Assembly (NCBI RefSeq): GCF_010994375.1
Contig: NZ_WHMA01000003.1
Location: 124,001 to 188,000, forward strand
Source: Halomonas sp. NO4
GTDB taxonomy: Bacteria; Pseudomonadota; Gammaproteobacteria; Pseudomonadales; Halomonadaceae
Direction: 5' to 3'
DNA length: 64,000 nt
How positions within the stretch are numbered: the first letter of the stretch is position 1; the number at the start of each line of letters is the position of its first letter. This document shows positions 26,140 to 33,900 of this stretch, in pieces. Below the pieces are notes generated by a model. That model ran no database searches. It saw only the letters and a list, made by a program, of their open reading frames with translations, and was not told the DNA's origin. A program made the position numbers and the translations under genes.

Positions 26140-27108
26140 ATGAGCAAGAAATTTGCCTCGCACGCCGATACCGAAGAGAAGCAGGTCAGCTTCACCCAGC
26201 TGGCCGAGGGCCTCTACGCCTACACCGCCGAGGGTGACCCCAACACCGGCGTCGTCATCGGCGACGACAGCGTGATGGTCATCGACACCCAGGCCACGCC
26301 GATCATGGCCCAGGACGTGATCCGCCGCATTCGCGAGGTCACCGACAAGCCGATCAAGCACGTGGTGATGACCCACTACCACGCCGTGCGCGTGCTCGGC
26401 GCCTCCGCCTACGACGCCGAGAACATCTACGCCAGCCAGAATACCTACGACCTGATCGTCGAGCGCGGCCAGCAAGACTACGAGTCCGAAGTCGGCCGCT
26501 TCCCGCGACTGTTCAAGGGGGTGGACTCGGTACCCGGCCTGACCTGGCCAAACATCGTGTTCCAGACGGAGCTGACGCTGTTCATGGGCAAGCGTGAGGT
26601 GCGCCTCATCCACCTCGGCCGCGGCCACACCAAGGGCGACACCGTGGTCTGGCTGCCCGAGGAGAAGGTGCTCTTCTCCGGCGACCTGGTGGAGTATGGC
26701 GCCACCCCCTACACCGGCGACGCCTACCACGAGGACTGGCCGACCACCCTGGACCGGGTCCAGGCCCTGGGCGCCGAGAAGCTGGTGCCGGGCCGCGGCG
26801 AGGCGCTCACCAACCCCGCCCAGTGCCAGGAGGCTATCCAGGGCACCCGCGACTTCCTCGCCGACATGTACGAGAGCGTCAAGGCCGGCAAGGCCGCCGG
26901 CAAACCGCTCTCCGAGTGCTACGCCGAGACCTACGCCAAACTCAAGCCCAAGTACGGCCACTGGGTGATCTTCGACCACTGCCTGCCGTTCGACATCACT
27001 CGCTGCTATGACGAGGCCGGCGGCGAGCACCCCGACCCGCGCATCTGGACCGCCGAGCGCGACACCGAGATGTGGCACTCGCTGCAGGACGTCGTCGAGA
27101 ACCAGTAA
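26140..27108 (+). CDS. metallo-beta-lactamase-fold hydrolase with an altered metal site
   Basis: A 322-residue MBL-fold protein and first gene of the homogentisate operon. The usual metal motif THxHxDHxxG reads MTHYHAVRVLGA: two His remain but the Asp-His pair is replaced by Val-Arg. The later ligands look intact (GRGHTKGDT; LFSGDLVEYG). It may bind one metal or act on an unusual thioester or lactone; no specific reaction can be assigned. GGAGG before the ATG at 26140 supports this start over an ATG at 26098, which lies inside the promoter. Confidence 0.85.
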   Translation: MSKKFASHADTEEKQVSFTQLAEGLYAYTAEGDPNTGVVIGDDSVMVIDTQATPIMAQDVIRRIREVTDKPIKHVVMTHYHAVRVLGASAYDAENIYASQNTYDLIVERGQQDYESEVGRFPRLFKGVDSVPGLTWPNIVFQTELTLFMGKREVRLIHLGRGHTKGDTVVWLPEEKVLFSGDLVEYGATPYTGDAYHEDWPTTLDRVQALGAEKLVPGRGEALTNPAQCQEAIQGTRDFLADMYESVKAGKAAGKPLSECYAETYAKLKPKYGHWVIFDHCLPFDITRCYDEAGGEHPDPRIWTAERDTEMWHSLQDVVENQ

Positions 27109-27185
27109 GCATCCCCCGGGACCCTCCTTCGGACCGTGACCCGCCGCCGGGCGCCGAGCACCCGGCGGCCCCATGGGAGCACCGC

Positions 27186-28925
27186 ATGCCAACGACCTAC
27201 AACAATCCCGTCTACCCCTATCGACGCCCGCCGGAACTCGACCGCGACGACATCCGTCACTGCCCGGTGGTGATCGTCGGCGCCGGCCCTACGGGCCTCG
27301 CCGCCGCCATCGACCTGGCCCAGCAGGGCCTCGACTGCCTCGTGCTGGATGACAACAACACCGTGAGCGTGGGCTCACGGGCCATCTGCTTCGCCAAGCG
27401 CACCCTGGAAATCCTCGACCGCCTGGGGGCGGGCCAGCCGATGATCGACAAGGGGGTGACCTGGCAGCACGGCCGGGTCTTCTTCCAGGAGCGGGAAGTC
27501 TACGATTTCAATCTGCTGCCGGAAGAGGGCCACCGCATGCCGGCCTTCATCAACCTGCAGCAGTACTACTTCGAGGAGTACCTGGTCGACCGCGCCGACG
27601 CACTGGCCGAGCGTATCGATCTGCGCTGGAAGCACAAGGTCACCGCGGTAGACAGCCAGCCGGACCACAGCCAGGTCACGGTGAGCACCCAGGACGGCGA
27701 GTACCGCCTCAGCTGCGACTACCTGCTGGTGGCCGATGGCGCCAACAGCAAGATCCGCGACATGCTGGGCCTAGAGAGCAAGGGCCAGATCTTCCAGGAT
27801 CACTTCCTGATCGCCGACGTGATCATGAAGGCCGAATTCCCCACCGAGCGCTGGTTCTGGTTCGACCCGCCCTTCCACCCGGGCCAGTCGGTGCTGCTGC
27901 ACAAGCAGCCGGACAACGTCTGGCGCATCGACTTCCAGTTGGGCTGGGATACCGACCCGGAGGAGGAGAAGAAGGAGGAGAACATTCGCCCGCGCGTGCA
28001 GGCGATGCTCGGCGAGGACGTGGAGTTCGAGCTGGAGTGGGCCAGCGTCTACACCTTCCGCTGCCGCAAGATGGACAATTTTATCCACAACCGGGTGTTC
28101 TTCGTCGGCGACGCCGCCCACCAGGTCTCGCCCTTTGGCGCCCGCGGCGCCAACGGCGCCCTGCAGAGCACCGAGAACCTGGCGTGGAAGCTGGCCCGCG
28201 TGCTCAAGGGCCGTGCCCCCGAGGCGCTGCTTGCCACCTACAACACCGAGCGCCAGCACGGCGCCGCCGAGAATATCCTCAACTCGACCCGGGCCACCGA
28301 CTTCATCACCCCCAAGAGTCGCATCAGCCGGCTGTTCCGCGACACCACCCTGGAGCTCGCCGAGCACTACCCCTTCGCCCGCCGTCTGGTCAACAGTGGC
28401 CGCCTGTCGATGCCGTGTCGCTACGACGGCTCGCCGCTCAATGGCCCGGACGCCGAGGGCTTCCCCCGCGAGCTGCGACCCGGCAGTCCCGCCAAGGACG
28501 CCCCGGTGCGGCTCGCGGGCAAGGACGCCTGGCTGCTCAACCAGCTCGGCAACCGTTTCGTGCTGCTCCTCGACGGCCGCGTCGACAGCGCCCGCGCCGA
28601 GACGCTGGCCACCGACCTGGGCCGGTTGCTGGACGAGCGCGACGATCTCGACCTGCTGATCGTCGGCCCAGCGCCCCACGCCCTGACCGAGCTGCCCCGC
28701 AGTACGCTGGTCGAGGATGCCGAGACCCTGATCGGCGAACGCTACGGCCTTGCCGCCGGCAGCGGCTACCTGATTCGTCCCGACCAGCACGTCACCGCCC
28801 GCTGGGTAGAGATTTCGGCCCAAGGGATCGACGAGGCGCTGCAGCGCGCGCTGGGCACCCGGCTCGCCCCGCTTTCCTCCGACACTCCGCGTGACAACCA
28901 GGGAGACCGCCATGCCACGGCTTGA
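27186..28925 (+). CDS. FAD-dependent aromatic hydroxylase (PheA/TfdB/MhaA-type)
   Basis: A class A flavin monooxygenase of 579 residues. It has the dinucleotide fold VVIVGAGPTGLAAAIDLAQQ (about 28-47), the DG motif YLLVADGANSKIR, the FAD-ribityl motif VFFVGDAAHQVSPFGARGANG, and a C-terminal thioredoxin-like domain. The family hydroxylates phenols using NAD(P)H and O2. With the DUF2783 gene and hmgA next in the operon, it most likely makes homogentisate or a close hydroquinone from an imported aromatic acid, as the MhaA component of 3-hydroxyphenylacetate 6-hydroxylase does in Pseudomonas putida. The exact substrate is inference. Confidence 0.88.
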   Translation: MPTTYNNPVYPYRRPPELDRDDIRHCPVVIVGAGPTGLAAAIDLAQQGLDCLVLDDNNTVSVGSRAICFAKRTLEILDRLGAGQPMIDKGVTWQHGRVFFQEREVYDFNLLPEEGHRMPAFINLQQYYFEEYLVDRADALAERIDLRWKHKVTAVDSQPDHSQVTVSTQDGEYRLSCDYLLVADGANSKIRDMLGLESKGQIFQDHFLIADVIMKAEFPTERWFWFDPPFHPGQSVLLHKQPDNVWRIDFQLGWDTDPEEEKKEENIRPRVQAMLGEDVEFELEWASVYTFRCRKMDNFIHNRVFFVGDAAHQVSPFGARGANGALQSTENLAWKLARVLKGRAPEALLATYNTERQHGAAENILNSTRATDFITPKSRISRLFRDTTLELAEHYPFARRLVNSGRLSMPCRYDGSPLNGPDAEGFPRELRPGSPAKDAPVRLAGKDAWLLNQLGNRFVLLLDGRVDSARAETLATDLGRLLDERDDLDLLIVGPAPHALTELPRSTLVEDAETLIGERYGLAAGSGYLIRPDQHVTARWVEISAQGIDEALQRALGTRLAPLSSDTPRDNQGDRHATA

Positions 28926-29133
28926 GCTAGACCCTCACTTCACCGACCCGGACGCCTTCTACGCCGCGCTGACCGAGGTGCACCGCGAGCGCAGCGAGGC
29001 GGAGAGCGAGCGCATCAACGCTCGGCTGATCCTGCTGCTGGCCAACCATATCGGCGACCAACAGGTCCTCGAGGAGGCCCTGGCCATCGCCAGCGAGGCG
29101 GCCGAGCCCCAGCCGCCGCGCCAGGCCGGCTAA
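28912..29133 (+). CDS. DUF2783 small protein, probable hydroxylase partner
   Basis: A 73-residue helical, acidic protein of the DUF2783 type ([39 protein letters not shown]). It overlaps the end of the hydroxylase gene by 14 bases, with a GGGAG site inside that gene, so the two are translated together. The P. putida 3-hydroxyphenylacetate hydroxylase has a small coupling protein (MhaB) of this size beside its flavoprotein, and this is the likely counterpart. A second copy of the pair lies at 33.7-35.6 kb. Confidence 0.8.
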   Translation: MPRLELDPHFTDPDAFYAALTEVHRERSEAESERINARLILLLANHIGDQQVLEEALAIASEAAEPQPPRQAG

Positions 29134-29165
29134 CCCGAGACGCCGATTACCAGAGGATACCCCCC

Positions 29166-30476
29166 ATGACGACCGAGACACTCGAGTACCAGAGCGGCTT
29201 TCGCAACCACTTCGCCACCGAGGCGCTGCCCGGCTCCCTGCCCCAGGGCCAGAACTCGCCGCAGAAGTGCGCCTACGGGCTCTATGCCGAGCAGCTGACC
29301 GGCTCGGCCTTCACCGCGCCGCGCCACCAGAACCTGAGGAGCTGGCTCTATCGTATCCGCCCGTCGGTGGTGCAGAGCGCCTATCAGCCGCTGGAGAATC
29401 GTCAGGTTCACACCTCGCCGCTGGACAAGCCCGCCGCCGACCCCAACCAGATGCGCTGGGACCCGGCGCCGCTGCCCAACGAGCCCACCGACTTCATCGA
29501 CGGCCTGCTGACCATCGCCGTCAACGGCGATGCCGGCGCTCAGACCGGCGTGGGCGTGCATGTCTATACCCTCAACCAGGACATGACCGACCGCTTCTTC
29601 TACACGGCGGATGGCGAGATGCTCTTCGTCCCCCAGTTGGGCGCGCTGCGGCTGCGGACCGAATTTGGCGAGATCGACGTCGCCAATGGCGAGATCGCCG
29701 TGATCCCGCGCGGGGTCAAGTTTCAGGTCCGCCGGGCAGACGGGGTGGACGCCGCGCGTGGCTACGTCTGCGAGAACTATGGCAGCCCGGTGGAGCTGCC
29801 CGGCCTGGGCCCCATCGGCGCCAACGGCCTGGCCAACCCGCGTGACTTTCTCAGCCCCGTCGCCGCCTACGAGGATGTCGAAGGGGATTTCTCGCTGGTG
29901 GCCAAGTTCTCCGGACGCTTCTGGGAGACGCGCCTCGACCACTCCCCCCTGGATGTGGTGGCATGGCACGGCAACTACACGCCCTACAAGTACGATCTGG
30001 CCAACTTCAATACCATCAACACGGTGAGCTTCGACCACCCCGACCCGTCGATCTTCACCGTGCTGACGTCGGCCTCGGACACGCCGGGCATGGCCAACCT
30101 GGACTTCGTCATCTTCCCGCCGCGCTGGATGGTGGCCGAGAACACCTTCCGGCCACCCTGGTTCCATCGCAACCTGATGAGCGAGTTCATGGGGCTGATC
30201 CACGGCGAGTACGACGCCAAGGCCGAGGGCTTCCTGCCCGGCGGCGCCAGCCTGCACAACTGCATGTCGCCCCACGGCCCCGACGCCGAGACCTTCGAGA
30301 AGGCCTCCAACGCCGAGCTCAAGCCACAATACTTGAGTGATACCCTGGCCTTCATGTTCGAGAGTCGCTACGTCTATCACCCCACCAAAGCCGCACTCGC
30401 CGCGGAATACCGACAGCGCGACTATGTGGACGTCTGGTCGACGCTATGCTCGCACTTCGACCCCAACCAGCCGTAG
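29166..30476 (+). CDS. hmgA: homogentisate 1,2-dioxygenase HmgA
   Basis: HmgA opens the ring of homogentisate to maleylacetoacetate with non-haem Fe(II) and O2. The 436-residue protein starts with the typical [19 protein letters not shown] and has the iron-ligand region [14 protein letters not shown] (His and Glu) and [15 protein letters not shown] with the catalytic His. Length matches the family (about 430-445). GAGG/AGGATACC upstream supports the ATG at 29166. It lies 32 bases after the DUF2783 gene. Confidence 0.98.
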   Translation: MTTETLEYQSGFRNHFATEALPGSLPQGQNSPQKCAYGLYAEQLTGSAFTAPRHQNLRSWLYRIRPSVVQSAYQPLENRQVHTSPLDKPAADPNQMRWDPAPLPNEPTDFIDGLLTIAVNGDAGAQTGVGVHVYTLNQDMTDRFFYTADGEMLFVPQLGALRLRTEFGEIDVANGEIAVIPRGVKFQVRRADGVDAARGYVCENYGSPVELPGLGPIGANGLANPRDFLSPVAAYEDVEGDFSLVAKFSGRFWETRLDHSPLDVVAWHGNYTPYKYDLANFNTINTVSFDHPDPSIFTVLTSASDTPGMANLDFVIFPPRWMVAENTFRPPWFHRNLMSEFMGLIHGEYDAKAEGFLPGGASLHNCMSPHGPDAETFEKASNAELKPQYLSDTLAFMFESRYVYHPTKAALAAEYRQRDYVDVWSTLCSHFDPNQP

Positions 30477-30488
30477 CGGCACAACCGC

Positions 30489-30553
30489 GTGGGAGGGCGC
30501 TTTAGCGCGCGAGGGGTTATCGAAAAGTTCGCCCGGCAGAGCCGGCCTCCCCC
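30489..30553. repeat. inverted pair of REP-like elements (REPIN-type)
   Basis: GTGGGAGGGCGCTTTAGCGC starts a REP-like hairpin at 30489-30515. At 30528-30553 the reverse complement reads GGGGGAGGCCGGCTCTGCCG, continuing GGCGAA. Both share the form GGGAGG-stem-GCnnGCGA, in opposite orientation, as in REPINs of pseudomonads. The pair separates hmgA from the fumarylacetoacetase gene and may form a transcript-stabilising or attenuating structure. Confidence 0.6.
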
Positions 30554-30595
30554 AACGACGTTTGCCCCCCCTTGACGAAAAGGATTCACAACACC

Positions 30596-31615
30596 ATGAA
30601 ACTCGCCACTCTCAAGAAAGGCCGCGACGGCGAACTGATCGTCGTCTCCCGCGACCTCACCCGCGGCGTCAGCGCCGCGGATATCGCCACCACTCTGCAG
30701 CAGGCCATCGAGGCCTGGGATGCCGTCAGCCCCAAGCTGGAAGCCCGCTACGCCGAGCTGAACGACGGCAGCGCCGAGGGCGCCTTCGACCTGGACCCGA
30801 GTGCGCTGCACTCGCCGCTGCCGCGCACCTACCACTGGGCCGACGGTTCCGCCTACCTGAATCACGTCAAGCTGGTCCGCCAGGCGCGTGGTGCCGAACT
30901 GCCCGAGAGCTTCTGGAGCGACCCCCTGATGTACCAGGGCGGCGGCGACAAGTTCCTGGCGCCCACGGAAGACATCGAGGCGATCAGCGAGGAGCACGGC
31001 ATCGACTTCGAGGGCGAGATCGCCGTGGTGACTGACGAGGTGCCCATGGCGGTCACCCCCGAACAAGCGGCCAAGCACATCAAGCTGGTGATGCTGGTCA
31101 ACGACGTCAGCCTGCGCGGCCTGATCCCCGGCGAGCTGGCCAAGGGCTTTGGCTTCTTCCAGGCCAAGCCGGCGTCGGCTTTTTCACCCATCGCGGTGAC
31201 GCCGGACGAACTGGGCGAAGCCTGGCAGGAGGGCAAGGTTCACCTGCCGCTCACCGTGCACCTCAACGGTGAGAAATTCGGTGAGCCGGAGGCCGGCCCC
31301 GACATGATCTTCAGCTTCCCACAGCTGGTGGCCCACGCCGCCAGGACCCGCTACCTGGGCGCCGGCGCCATCATCGGTTCGGGCACCGTCTCCAACCCCG
31401 ATCCCGACGGCGGCCCCGGAAAGCCCGTTGCCGATGGCGGCGTGGGCTACAGCTGCCTGGCCGAGGTGCGCATGGTGGAGAAGATCCTGCACGGCGACAG
31501 CAAGACGCCGTTCATGCGCTTCGGCGACCGGGTGCGAATCGAGATGTTCGACCGCAACGGCCAGAGCATCTTCGGCGCCATCGATCAGCAGGTCGTGAAG
31601 TACGAGCCCAAGTGA
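30596..31615 (+). CDS. fumarylacetoacetate hydrolase
   Basis: A 339-residue FAH-family enzyme that would split fumarylacetoacetate into fumarate and acetoacetate, the last step of the homogentisate pathway. Metal-site residues are seen in HGIDFEGEIAVV (Glu-x-Glu) and KLVMLVNDVSLRGL (Asp), and the GAIIGSGTVSNPD stretch is conserved. It is the shorter bacterial type rather than the ~430-residue eukaryotic-like HmgB. The ATG at 30596 (MKLATLKKG) is preferred over an upstream frame at 30572. It is 19 bases before maiA. Confidence 0.93.
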   Translation: MKLATLKKGRDGELIVVSRDLTRGVSAADIATTLQQAIEAWDAVSPKLEARYAELNDGSAEGAFDLDPSALHSPLPRTYHWADGSAYLNHVKLVRQARGAELPESFWSDPLMYQGGGDKFLAPTEDIEAISEEHGIDFEGEIAVVTDEVPMAVTPEQAAKHIKLVMLVNDVSLRGLIPGELAKGFGFFQAKPASAFSPIAVTPDELGEAWQEGKVHLPLTVHLNGEKFGEPEAGPDMIFSFPQLVAHAARTRYLGAGAIIGSGTVSNPDPDGGPGKPVADGGVGYSCLAEVRMVEKILHGDSKTPFMRFGDRVRIEMFDRNGQSIFGAIDQQVVKYEPK

Positions 31616-31633
31616 GCCAGCGGAGGCGCAACC

Positions 31634-32278
31634 ATGACGACGCTGTACGGTTACTTCCGCTCGTCGGCGGCCTACCGGGTACGCATCGCCTTGAACCTCA
31701 AGAGCCTCGATTACCAGCAGGCCCCGGTCAACCTGGTCAAGGGCGAGCAGCGCACCGAGGCCAACCTGGCGCGCAACCCCCAGGGCCTGGTGCCTAGCCT
31801 GGTGACCGACGATGGCCTGGTGCTCAACCAGTCGCTGGCGATCTGCGAGTACCTGGACGAGACGCATCCCGAACCGCCCCTGCTGCCGGCCGACGCCGAG
31901 GGGCGTGCCCGGGTACGCGCGCTGGCCCAGGTGGTCGCCTGCGAGATCCACCCGCTCAACAACCTCAAGGTGCTCAAGTACCTGGTGCGCGAGCTCAAGG
32001 TAGACGACGACGCCAAGCTGGCCTGGTATCGCCACTGGATTGCCCAAGGTTTCGACGCCCTGGAGACGATGCTCTCCCGCGAGGCGGGCAGCGGCGAGTT
32101 CTGCCACGGCGACACCCCGACCCTGGCCGATATCTGCCTGGTGCCGCAGGTGTTCAACGCCGAGCGCTTCGAATGCGATCTCTCGGCCTACCCCAGAATC
32201 CGGCGCATTACCGCCAACTGCCGTGCACAGCTTGCTTTCCAGCAAGCCGCGCCCGAGGCACAGCCCGACGCCGGGTGA
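31634..32278 (+). CDS. maiA: maleylacetoacetate isomerase (zeta-class GST)
   Basis: A 214-residue zeta-class glutathione transferase with the hallmark RSSAAYRVRIALNLK active-site region and GLVPSLVTDDGLVLNQSLAI, where the NQS/LNQSLAI stretch binds glutathione. It isomerises maleylacetoacetate to fumarylacetoacetate. GGAGG precedes the ATG. Last gene of the homogentisate operon; a long hairpin follows. Confidence 0.95.
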   Translation: MTTLYGYFRSSAAYRVRIALNLKSLDYQQAPVNLVKGEQRTEANLARNPQGLVPSLVTDDGLVLNQSLAICEYLDETHPEPPLLPADAEGRARVRALAQVVACEIHPLNNLKVLKYLVRELKVDDDAKLAWYRHWIAQGFDALETMLSREAGSGEFCHGDTPTLADICLVPQVFNAERFECDLSAYPRIRRITANCRAQLAFQQAAPEAQPDAG

Positions 32279-32299
32279 GCAAGTCGACGCCTGCTGCCC

Positions 32300-32305
32300 T
32301 ATAAT
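32300..32305 (+). promoter_or_regulatory. -10 hexamer before the MFS gene
   Basis: A consensus TATAAT lies 22 bases after the maiA stop. No convincing -35 is visible. If used, the transcript would begin near 32312 and start with the hairpin at 32319-32353. Confidence 0.4.
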
Positions 32306-32318
32306 ACGCAGGCTAATG

Positions 32319-32353
32319 AAGCGGGCGAGGCCTGGACGGGGCCTCGCCCGCTT
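32319..32353 (+). terminator. 14-bp perfect hairpin between maiA and the MFS gene
   Basis: AAGCGGGCGAGGCC (32319-32332) pairs perfectly with GGCCTCGCCCGCTT (32340-32353) around a 7-base loop. Only a weak T-run follows. It could terminate the homogentisate operon or lie in the leader of the MFS gene. Confidence 0.6.
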
Positions 32354-32391
32354 GTCATTGGCTTCCGGAAAGTTTCGTTCAGGAGAGCGCT

Positions 32392-33615
32392 GTGCTGAGA
32401 TTGACCTCCCCCGCTACCGTGGCGGTACTGGCGGCGCTGACCGCACTGGGCCCGCTGGCCACCGACATGTACCTGCCAGCCATGCCGGCCATGGCCGAGG
32501 CCCTCGATACCGGCCCCGACCAGGTGCAGCTGACCCTGAGCCTCTACATGGCGGGCTTCGCCCTGGCCCAGCTGTTCTGCGGGCCGGTCTCCGACCGCTT
32601 CGGGCGCAAGCCGGTGATGATCGCCGGTATCACGCTGTTCCTGCTGGCGAGCCTCTTGTGCGCCTTCGCCCGCAGCATCGAGTGGCTGCTGGTGGGTCGC
32701 TTCCTGCAAGCCTTCGGCGGGGCCGCCGGTCCGGTGCTGGGGCGCGCGGCGGTGCGCGATATCTACGGCCCCATCGAGGCCGGCCGGGTGCTCTCCTACA
32801 TGGCCAGCACCATGGCGATGGCCCCGGCACTGGCGCCCATCGTCGGCGCGGGGCTGCTGCTGTTCTTCGGCTGGGAGTCGGTATTCCTGCTGCTGACGCT
32901 CTATGCCGCCGCGATGCTGCTGGTGCTGGCGTTTCTCATGCCGGAACCCCTGGCAGTCAAGAACCGGCAGTCGGTCAGTCCCATCGCCATTCTGCGCAAT
33001 TACCGCCTGCTGCTGAAACAGCGCGCCTTTGTCGGCTACACGCTGGTCAATGCCAGCGGCTTTTCCGGGCTGTTCGCCTTCCTCTCCGGCTCCTCCTTCG
33101 TGCTCATCGAGTACATGGGACTCACGCCGTTCCAGTACGGCATCGGCTTCACGCTGATCGTGGCGGGGTTCTTCTCGGGCACGATTGTCAGCGGTCGCTA
33201 CAGCCACCGGCTGGGTCGCGATCGCCTCTTGATGATCGCCACCCTGATGTGTGCCCTGGCCGGCACCACCATGGCGACGCTCGCCGTGGTCGGTATTCAT
33301 CAGCCCTGGGCCGTCATTGGGCCGCACATCCTCTTTCTGGTCGGCTTCGGGATCGTGATGCCGCAGAGCATGGCCGGGGCGCTGGCACCCAATCCCCAGT
33401 GCGCCGGCTCGGCCTCGTCGCTCTTCGGTTTTCTGCAGATGACCCTCGCCGCCCTGGGCGGCGCCCTGGTGGGCCAGTTCCATGACGGCACCTCACGCAC
33501 CATGGCCATCGCCATTGCGCTGGGTGGGCTGGTGTCGCTGGCAGCCTACCTCGGGCTGATCAGGTATCCAGGCAGGGCAACTGCAATCCCCCAGAAGCGC
33601 TGTGGGCAGGGATAG
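32392..33615 (+). CDS. Bcr/CflA-family MFS multidrug exporter
   Basis: A 407-residue protein with 12 membrane helices of the Bcr/CflA type: LGPLATDMYLPAMPAMAEAL in helix 1, the MFS motif DRFGRKPVM after helix 2 and the GGAAGPVLGRAAVRD stretch in helix 4. Members export drugs or small aromatics with proton antiport. It starts with GTG after AGGAG. Its place between the two hydroxylase pairs suggests export of an aromatic intermediate, which is inference. Confidence 0.9.
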   Translation: MLRLTSPATVAVLAALTALGPLATDMYLPAMPAMAEALDTGPDQVQLTLSLYMAGFALAQLFCGPVSDRFGRKPVMIAGITLFLLASLLCAFARSIEWLLVGRFLQAFGGAAGPVLGRAAVRDIYGPIEAGRVLSYMASTMAMAPALAPIVGAGLLLFFGWESVFLLLTLYAAAMLLVLAFLMPEPLAVKNRQSVSPIAILRNYRLLLKQRAFVGYTLVNASGFSGLFAFLSGSSFVLIEYMGLTPFQYGIGFTLIVAGFFSGTIVSGRYSHRLGRDRLLMIATLMCALAGTTMATLAVVGIHQPWAVIGPHILFLVGFGIVMPQSMAGALAPNPQCAGSASSLFGFLQMTLAALGGALVGQFHDGTSRTMAIAIALGGLVSLAAYLGLIRYPGRATAIPQKRCGQG

Positions 33616-33654
33616 TCAGCCCCCTTCGCCCAGCTTTGCAGTGGTAAACCAACA

Positions 33655-33676
33655 AACCGGCACCTATGCGCCGGTT
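33655..33676. terminator. hairpin between the convergent MFS and DUF2783 genes
   Basis: AACCGGC (33655-33661) and GCCGGTT (33670-33676) form a 7-bp stem with an 8-base loop, placed 39 bases after the MFS stop and 26 bases beyond the DUF2783 stop on the other strand. Likely a two-way terminator. Confidence 0.5.
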
Positions 33677-33702
33677 GGATCGATTGTCGGGAAGAGGTCA
33701 CT

Positions 33703-33900
33703 CTATTCGGCGAAAGCTCCCTCTCGGGCCTCTTCGATGGCGGCCATTACCTGGTCGACATCGGGCACTCGGTGGGCCAGCGCCAGGGCCAGCTGGGCGA
33801 GAAAGTGGCTCTCCTCGGCGGCGGGAAGCTCGTCCAGGGTAGTCGCCAGGCGCTCATAGACCTGTTCCAGGTCGGCAAAGGGCAGTGTTGCGTTACTCAT
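33703..33900 (-). CDS. second DUF2783-like small protein, probable hydroxylase partner
   Basis: A 65-residue acidic helical protein (LPFADLEQVYERLATTLDEL; SHFLAQLALALAHRVPDVDQ) with the same length, layout and neighbour as the 73-residue protein at 28.9 kb. Its ATG overlaps the stop of the flavoprotein by four bases, so production is coupled one to one. It is the likely equivalent of the small MhaB component of 3-hydroxyphenylacetate 6-hydroxylase. Confidence 0.8.
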   Translation of the reverse strand: MSNATLPFADLEQVYERLATTLDELPAAEESHFLAQLALALAHRVPDVDQVMAAIEEAREGAFAE

